Shown: one piece after another, positions 21,715 to 25,250 of the stretch | Position numbering within the stretch: the first letter of the stretch is position 1 | How the letters are laid out: each line of letters begins with the position of its first letter | IMG/VR virus record: IMGVR_UViG_3300005468_000057 | Coordinates: 1 to 25,250 of that record | Length of the DNA stretch: 25,250 nucleotides | Source: a virus | Strand: one strand, 5' to 3' | Notes under the pieces: model-generated | What the model was told of the DNA's origin: nothing | Database searches by the model: none | Seen by the model: the letters and a program-made list of their open reading frames with translations, nothing else | Program-made: the position numbers and the translations under genes

Positions 21715-23574
21715 CTAGTGACGGGTAAAGTCTTGCCGGTATCCTTTGGCGTCCAGATACTCGCGCAGATCAGCTCCCTTACGACCAGCCAGGCAGGGCT
21801 CGGTGTAATCGCACAGATAGCGGCAGGTCTGCGGGTCGGTGTGCCGAGGGCTGTCCACGCCCGCGCGCGACAACTCACGCTGCTGCTGATATCTGGCCTT
21901 GGCGGTCAGATAGGCTTCGACGGCGATCGTGTCCAGCTCGATGTCGGTGCGGTACATGGGTGTTCGCTGAAACCGCTCTTTTAGCGGTTGAACGATGCCG
22001 GGGTAGTAATCCTGGTCGGTGTTGCCGTCCCAGACCTTAGCCTCACCGACCAGCCGTTGCGAGCGTGCGGCGTCGTAGATCTGGCCGAACACCGTCTTAC
22101 CCATCTTGCGCAGACCCCAGGTGTACAGCCCGAATTGGTCGTCCAGGTCCAGCTCTTTGCCCTTGGGCAGATTGCTGACGAACTTGTGGTCGACCACCCA
22201 CAGCTGTTTGGCACCGGACTGCGTTAGTTTACCGACGATTAGGTCGATCTTCATCTTCAGTTTGAAACCGGATGGCCTGCCGGTTGGTGTCGGCAGCCTG
22301 CAGACCGCTTGGTGCTCCACCGCGACGACGCGCCACTCTTCGTCCAGACCATAGCAATTGTGGGTCAACAGTCCATCGGCAAAGTAGGTATGATCGTCGG
22401 CCACCTCCAGTGAATAAACCGGGCCGTCATAAGCCACGCGACGGACCTTCACCGGTTGCCACGCCTCTGACGTGTGCGGAGCGCGTATCTCGCCCCGGGG
22501 ACCGGGGACTATGTCGCCCAACGACAACAATCGCATCCCATCCATCAGATTGCACGCCCTGATTGGCTTGGGCACGATCATCCAGCGTTCAGCAGCACCG
22601 CCCAGTTCCCATAGCGGGTATTTGATGTCTCTGCCGTACGCGTTCAGGCAGGCAACAGCCCGATGGACGTTGGGTCCCACCGCAGCCCAGAACTGGTCCG
22701 AAGGGAATGCGCCAGACCGAAACAGCTGGGTAGGGATGCCATATCGGTGTGCCGCAGTCATTTCTGCCAGCCACGCCGATTCCTTGGTGTCGTGGCCGTT
22801 TAGGACCCATACAGCGTCGGCCTTTTCCGTGCGTGCGCGGTGGACTGGGCCGAACAGGTGTCCCTTACTACCTGTTCGCCACTTAGCATGCCCTATCCGG
22901 AACTGATCTCCTTTCCGCATGAGATACACGGCCCAACGGGCGGGCTCTTCACCGATGATCGCCACGGCGATATGGTCTGCGGTGTACCGACTGCTATGCG
23001 ACGCTGTTGCCGCCTCTATCAGGTTGCCTCGATAATGCCTAGTACCTACGCGAGTGACTGGTTTTCCGGATTTGGACACCCAACCCACACCTCGCTCATG
23101 CTTGGCCCAGCTAACTACGCGGTCGCCGGGCTTTACATCCTGTATGGGCACCTGTGTCCAAATAGCCGGTTGCCTACCTCCTCCCTGCCAGGTGGCCACA
23201 GTAACCATAGTGTTAGGAGGTTGGCAGGCCAGATGACCCGCATAGGCCCAGCGGATCAGGTCGGCCAGCTCTGGGCTGCGCGGCGCGATAACATCCTCGA
23301 TCAACGCGCTTACCCGCTGGCGGCAGGCCTGGAGCGTCTCCTGCAACGACCCAGGGGAAGTCCACGGATATTGGGCCGTTTGGGCGGCGTCCTGGTGCTT
23401 CTTGATGGTGTTATAGTGCTCCTCCAGCACGGCATGCCAGGCTGTGCCTTTGGATGTGGGCGCCAGCGCGTCGTGTTCTTTGGTCCACCGCTCGACATAG
23501 CTGAGTTGGTGTTTGAGCGGACAATGACGGGCGGTTTGCAGTTCACTAAACGACACGATCCTGGCTTCGGTCAC
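21715..23574 (-). CDS. Cas4/RecB-type Fe-S exonuclease, intein-containing
   Basis: A 619-residue precursor from GTG 23574 (AAGGGAGGAC upstream). The spliced protein would be about 329 residues. Extein motifs of the PD-(D/E)XK nuclease are Asp444 (KIDLIV), Asp462-x-Lys464 (VVDHKF) and Gln480xxxTyr484 (QFGLY). A 4Fe-4S cluster is indicated by Cys18 (ARHCPLKHQLSY) with Cys584, Cys588 and Cys594 near the end. His47 in KGTAWHAVLEEHY fits the N-terminal RecB motif. It probably acts in phage DNA recombination or processing. The intein occupies residues 117-406. The gene runs leftward next to the third G-rich spacer. Confidence 0.88.
   Translation of the reverse strand: MTEARIVSFSELQTARHCPLKHQLSYVERWTKEHDALAPTSKGTAWHAVLEEHYNTIKKHQDAAQTAQYPWTSPGSLQETLQACRQRVSALIEDVIAPRSPELADLIRWAYAGHLACQPPNTMVTVATWQGGGRQPAIWTQVPIQDVKPGDRVVSWAKHERGVGWVSKSGKPVTRVGTRHYRGNLIEAATASHSSRYTADHIAVAIIGEEPARWAVYLMRKGDQFRIGHAKWRTGSKGHLFGPVHRARTEKADAVWVLNGHDTKESAWLAEMTAAHRYGIPTQLFRSGAFPSDQFWAAVGPNVHRAVACLNAYGRDIKYPLWELGGAAERWMIVPKPIRACNLMDGMRLLSLGDIVPGPRGEIRAPHTSEAWQPVKVRRVAYDGPVYSLEVADDHTYFADGLLTHNCYGLDEEWRVVAVEHQAVCRLPTPTGRPSGFKLKMKIDLIVGKLTQSGAKQLWVVDHKFVSNLPKGKELDLDDQFGLYTWGLRKMGKTVFGQIYDAARSQRLVGEAKVWDGNTDQDYYPGIVQPLKERFQRTPMYRTDIELDTIAVEAYLTAKARYQQQRELSRAGVDSPRHTDPQTCRYLCDYTEPCLAGRKGADLREYLDAKGYRQDFTRH
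22357..23226 (-). mobile_element. Intein with GIY-YIG-like endonuclease region
   Basis: Residues 117-406 of the exonuclease precursor (290 residues). Cys117 starts a HINT block (CQPPNTMVTVA), TADH at about 198-201 is the block-B type sequence, and DDHTYFADGLLTHN ends the intein at Asn406 before Cys407. Between them, WAVYLMRKGDQFRIG resembles a degenerate GIY-YIG start, and ADAVWVLNGHDTKESAWLAEMTAAHRYGIPTQLF resembles the catalytic helix and acidic residue (Glu271) of that family, as in known phage inteins. Removal joins HLA to CYGLDEEW and restores an uninterrupted nuclease. Confidence 0.85.
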
Positions 23575-23634
23575 TAGCGTCCTCCCTTACGCGCGAACGC
23601 GTGATTATGGACTGATTCTATCGGGGGGGCCCTA

Positions 23635-24436
23635 GTCGGTGTGGCGAGGCAAGGTTTGCAGTCGACCAGTCGGTATGGAGACGGGGGGATCAGGCCTTGG
23701 GTCTAGACGGGTAGTCGAAGGGAGCGATTTGGGAAGGAGTTAGCGGGATAGTCGGATGAGGGTGGCTTTTTTATCGGATCGATCGGCTGTGTTCTGTCAG
23801 TAGGGATGCCGGTGCGGGGAATCGGTATGTCGGTTGATCGGGCTGGCGGGGGATCGGGCAAGGGTAGTCAGGAGAGGGTGGATGGCTGGGGGCAAGGGTA
23901 GTCGGCTGAGGATGGTACGACCGGGGCGAGGGTAGTCGGAGATGGGTCGACGAGGTACAGTAGCGATCTGATTTGTCGAGGTGGGAGGTAGCGATAGGCA
24001 GGGGCGGAAACGAAGTGGTGAGTCGGGTGGGTGGGGCGTATTGAGTCGGTTTGTCGGTGACGGGCCGCAGTTGGTGTGCGGGGGGTTGTCGGGCAGCGAG
24101 TGCGTAGGCGTCGGATCGCGGGGATACGTCAGTATGAGTGCGGATAGGATAGAAACGGTCTGTCGGACGTGGGGTAGCATCGGACGCGGTGAGTCGGGTT
24201 AGATCGGGAATGGGCTAGGGCCGGGTTGATTGGATGATGACAAGTCGGAAAAGGCGAAGGGAAGGCGAATCAGTGAGCTGGGTGGGGATGTCGGAACGGG
24301 GCAGCGACGGTAGTTTGGCTTGAACGGGACATGGCACGTCAGTCGCGAGGAGGGCCGGTGAGTCCCAGGGTAGGTTCGTCGGAATTGGGTGCGAAAGGGG
24401 CAGGTTCGTCGCTGGGGAGATTAGTCGGAGCGATCC
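23635..24436 (+). repeat. G-rich gene-free spacer 3 with GTCGG array
   Basis: About 800 nt without a convincing gene, between two leftward genes. On the + strand GTCGG occurs at 23635, 23669, 23751, 23829, 23901, 23935, 24022, 24045, 24053, 24088, 24110, 24162, 24193, 24244, 24290, 24378 and 24424, with GTCAG, GTCGA or GTCGC at 23714, 23796, 23877, 23975, 24128, 24338 and 24408. Most steps are 30-51 nt. A local variant, GGGTAGTCGG or near it, recurs at 23711, 23873, 23896 and 23931. The direction is the same as in spacers 1 and 2 although flanking genes point the other way. A T-run at 23767-23772 is the only obvious other feature. Between 23575 and 23634 lies the leader of the exonuclease gene. 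Confidence 0.85.
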
Positions 24437-24468
24437 GGGGGGGCAGATGGCGCGCCACCTGCTCCCCC
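24437..24468. terminator. Hairpin after the RAMP-like gene
   Basis: A nearly perfect palindrome centred on TGGCGCGCCA (24448-24457), with GGGGG-CAG on the left paired to CTG-CCCCC on the right (one A-C mismatch and one G-T pair). It lies 12 nt past the stop of the leftward gene at 24480, as expected for a terminator. No T-run follows. It reuses the GTGGCGCGCC word. Confidence 0.6.
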
Positions 24469-24479
24469 GCACCGGACGG

Positions 24480-25208
24480 TCACGCAGTGGGAACCAGTTC
24501 CCAAGAGGTGATCGAGTACCGGCCGTATCCCTGCGATCGACTGGCGCCCAGCCCCTGCTCCTGGCCGGTCAGCCAGATCATGCCCCACTGCTCCCGGGTG
24601 AAATCGTGGTCGGTCTTGACTCGGAACTTGACGCTGGCCAGTTCCACGTACTCTTCGTACTGGATGCCCGATCCCCGGAAGGTGTGGACGAACCGCTGGG
24701 TGATGCCAGTGGGGTCGGTGACCGGTGCTCCGCTGTTGGGGTCTCGCAGCGGCAGCACGTCCTCAACGACCATGACGTGCTCGGCCAGGTAGGACAACAG
24801 ACCCTTGTTGGTCTTGCCCCAGCCGCGCGCGCCGAGCTTGCCAGCCGCGACGGCCACGCTGGCAGCTTCCTTCAGAGCAGCCTTGAGCTGACGACCCTCG
24901 ATGTACAGAGCCTTGGCGGCCTCCGGGTCGTCTTCCGGCATCCGCTTGAAGCCGTTCAGGTGCTTGAGCTGGTCGACGATCTTGGTGGCCTCGTCGACCG
25001 TGACGCCACGCTCGGTCATGGTGGTGGCGATCATTTCCTGGATGACCTGGTCGGTGGTGCTGACCTTGGACCGTAGCCAGCCCTCGGCCACGCGCGGGTC
25101 GGAGGGGACGCCACCGGCGATGTTTCGTACCTGCAGCTCGCCCTCGAAGGTCCAGGGCCAAGCCTTCTTCTGGAGATCGGCGAACACCGAGTTGGGGTAG
25201 ACGGACAT
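24480..25208 (-). CDS. Conserved actinophage protein with RAMP (Cas7/Csm3)-like motifs
   Basis: A 242-residue protein from ATG 25208, with AAAGGAACC upstream. It belongs to a family I recognise from many actinophages near Cas4-type exonucleases, with no settled function. The N-terminus WTFEGELQVRNIAGGVPS resembles the first strand of RAMP proteins. YIEGRQLKAALKEAA (102-116) is close to the IPGSSLKGxLR-type motif of Csm3/Cmr4-like proteins, and GLGASRSQGYGRY (219-231) is like their glycine-rich loop. No catalytic residues are evident. It may bind single-stranded nucleic acid with the exonuclease. The RAMP link is my inference from motifs. Confidence 0.7.
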   Translation of the reverse strand: MSVYPNSVFADLQKKAWPWTFEGELQVRNIAGGVPSDPRVAEGWLRSKVSTTDQVIQEMIATTMTERGVTVDEATKIVDQLKHLNGFKRMPEDDPEAAKALYIEGRQLKAALKEAASVAVAAGKLGARGWGKTNKGLLSYLAEHVMVVEDVLPLRDPNSGAPVTDPTGITQRFVHTFRGSGIQYEEYVELASVKFRVKTDHDFTREQWGMIWLTGQEQGLGASRSQGYGRYSITSWELVPTA

Positions 25209-25250
25209 GTTCAGGTTCCTTTCTTCTTTGCTGTGTCGTGTTGTCAGGAT

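Noticed and set aside
23767-23785. T-run followed by GATCGATCGG as a rightward terminator
   Set aside because: No stable stem precedes the T-run and no rightward gene ends there.
23797-24180. A 127-residue minus-strand frame in spacer 3
   Set aside because: Same low-complexity Pro/Thr/Arg composition as the frame in spacer 2, explained by G-rich non-coding DNA.
23635-24436. G-quadruplex forming region as the main explanation
   Set aside because: Some runs such as GGGTGGGTGGGG (24026) come close, but most units lack four nearby G-runs, and the conserved core GTCGG is not a quadruplex motif.

Overview
The window is part of the genome of a tailed, long-tailed (siphovirus-type) phage of a high-GC Gram-positive actinobacterial host. 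The basis is gene order (head-tail connector, tail terminator, tail tube, frameshifted tail chaperones, long tape measure, minor tail proteins, lysis genes), frequent GTG starts, purine-rich ribosome sites, and small lipoproteins and membrane proteins of actinophage type. Terminase, portal, protease and capsid genes are not here and probably lie to the left. I see no integrase, tRNA or CRISPR array.

Layout: 1-434 is a G-rich gene-free spacer. 541-3803 holds a small structural-type protein, two glycosyltransferases, a methyltransferase and an NAD-dependent sugar epimerase/dehydratase, probably a glycan-modification cassette joined to the virion operon. 3790-7025 holds the head-tail connector, neck proteins, tail terminator and two paralogous tail-tube proteins. 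7026-7860 is a second G-rich spacer. 7938-17826 holds the tail chaperones (with a -1 frameshift), a tape measure with an NlpC/P60-like domain, and six tail-tip or fibre genes. 17862-19563 is the lysis region: three small membrane proteins, a 53-residue protein and a CHAP endolysin with a peptidoglycan-binding domain. A perfect 15-bp inverted repeat at 19589-19645 separates these rightward genes from a leftward block.

The leftward block (25208 down to 19655) holds a conserved actinophage protein with RAMP (Cas7/Csm3)-like motifs, a third G-rich spacer, a Cas4/RecB-type Fe-S exonuclease interrupted by an intein, a hypothetical protein, and a cluster of three lipoproteins mixed with very small membrane and cysteine-rich proteins that could alter the infected cell envelope.

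The most unusual features are non-coding. The three G-rich spacers carry a degenerate element centred on GTCGG that recurs about every 35-50 nt and always points along the + strand, even where flanking genes run leftward. Separately, a palindromic word, GTGGCGCGCC, is scattered through genes (in different reading frames) and gaps, and sits on the start regions of three GTG-initiated genes.
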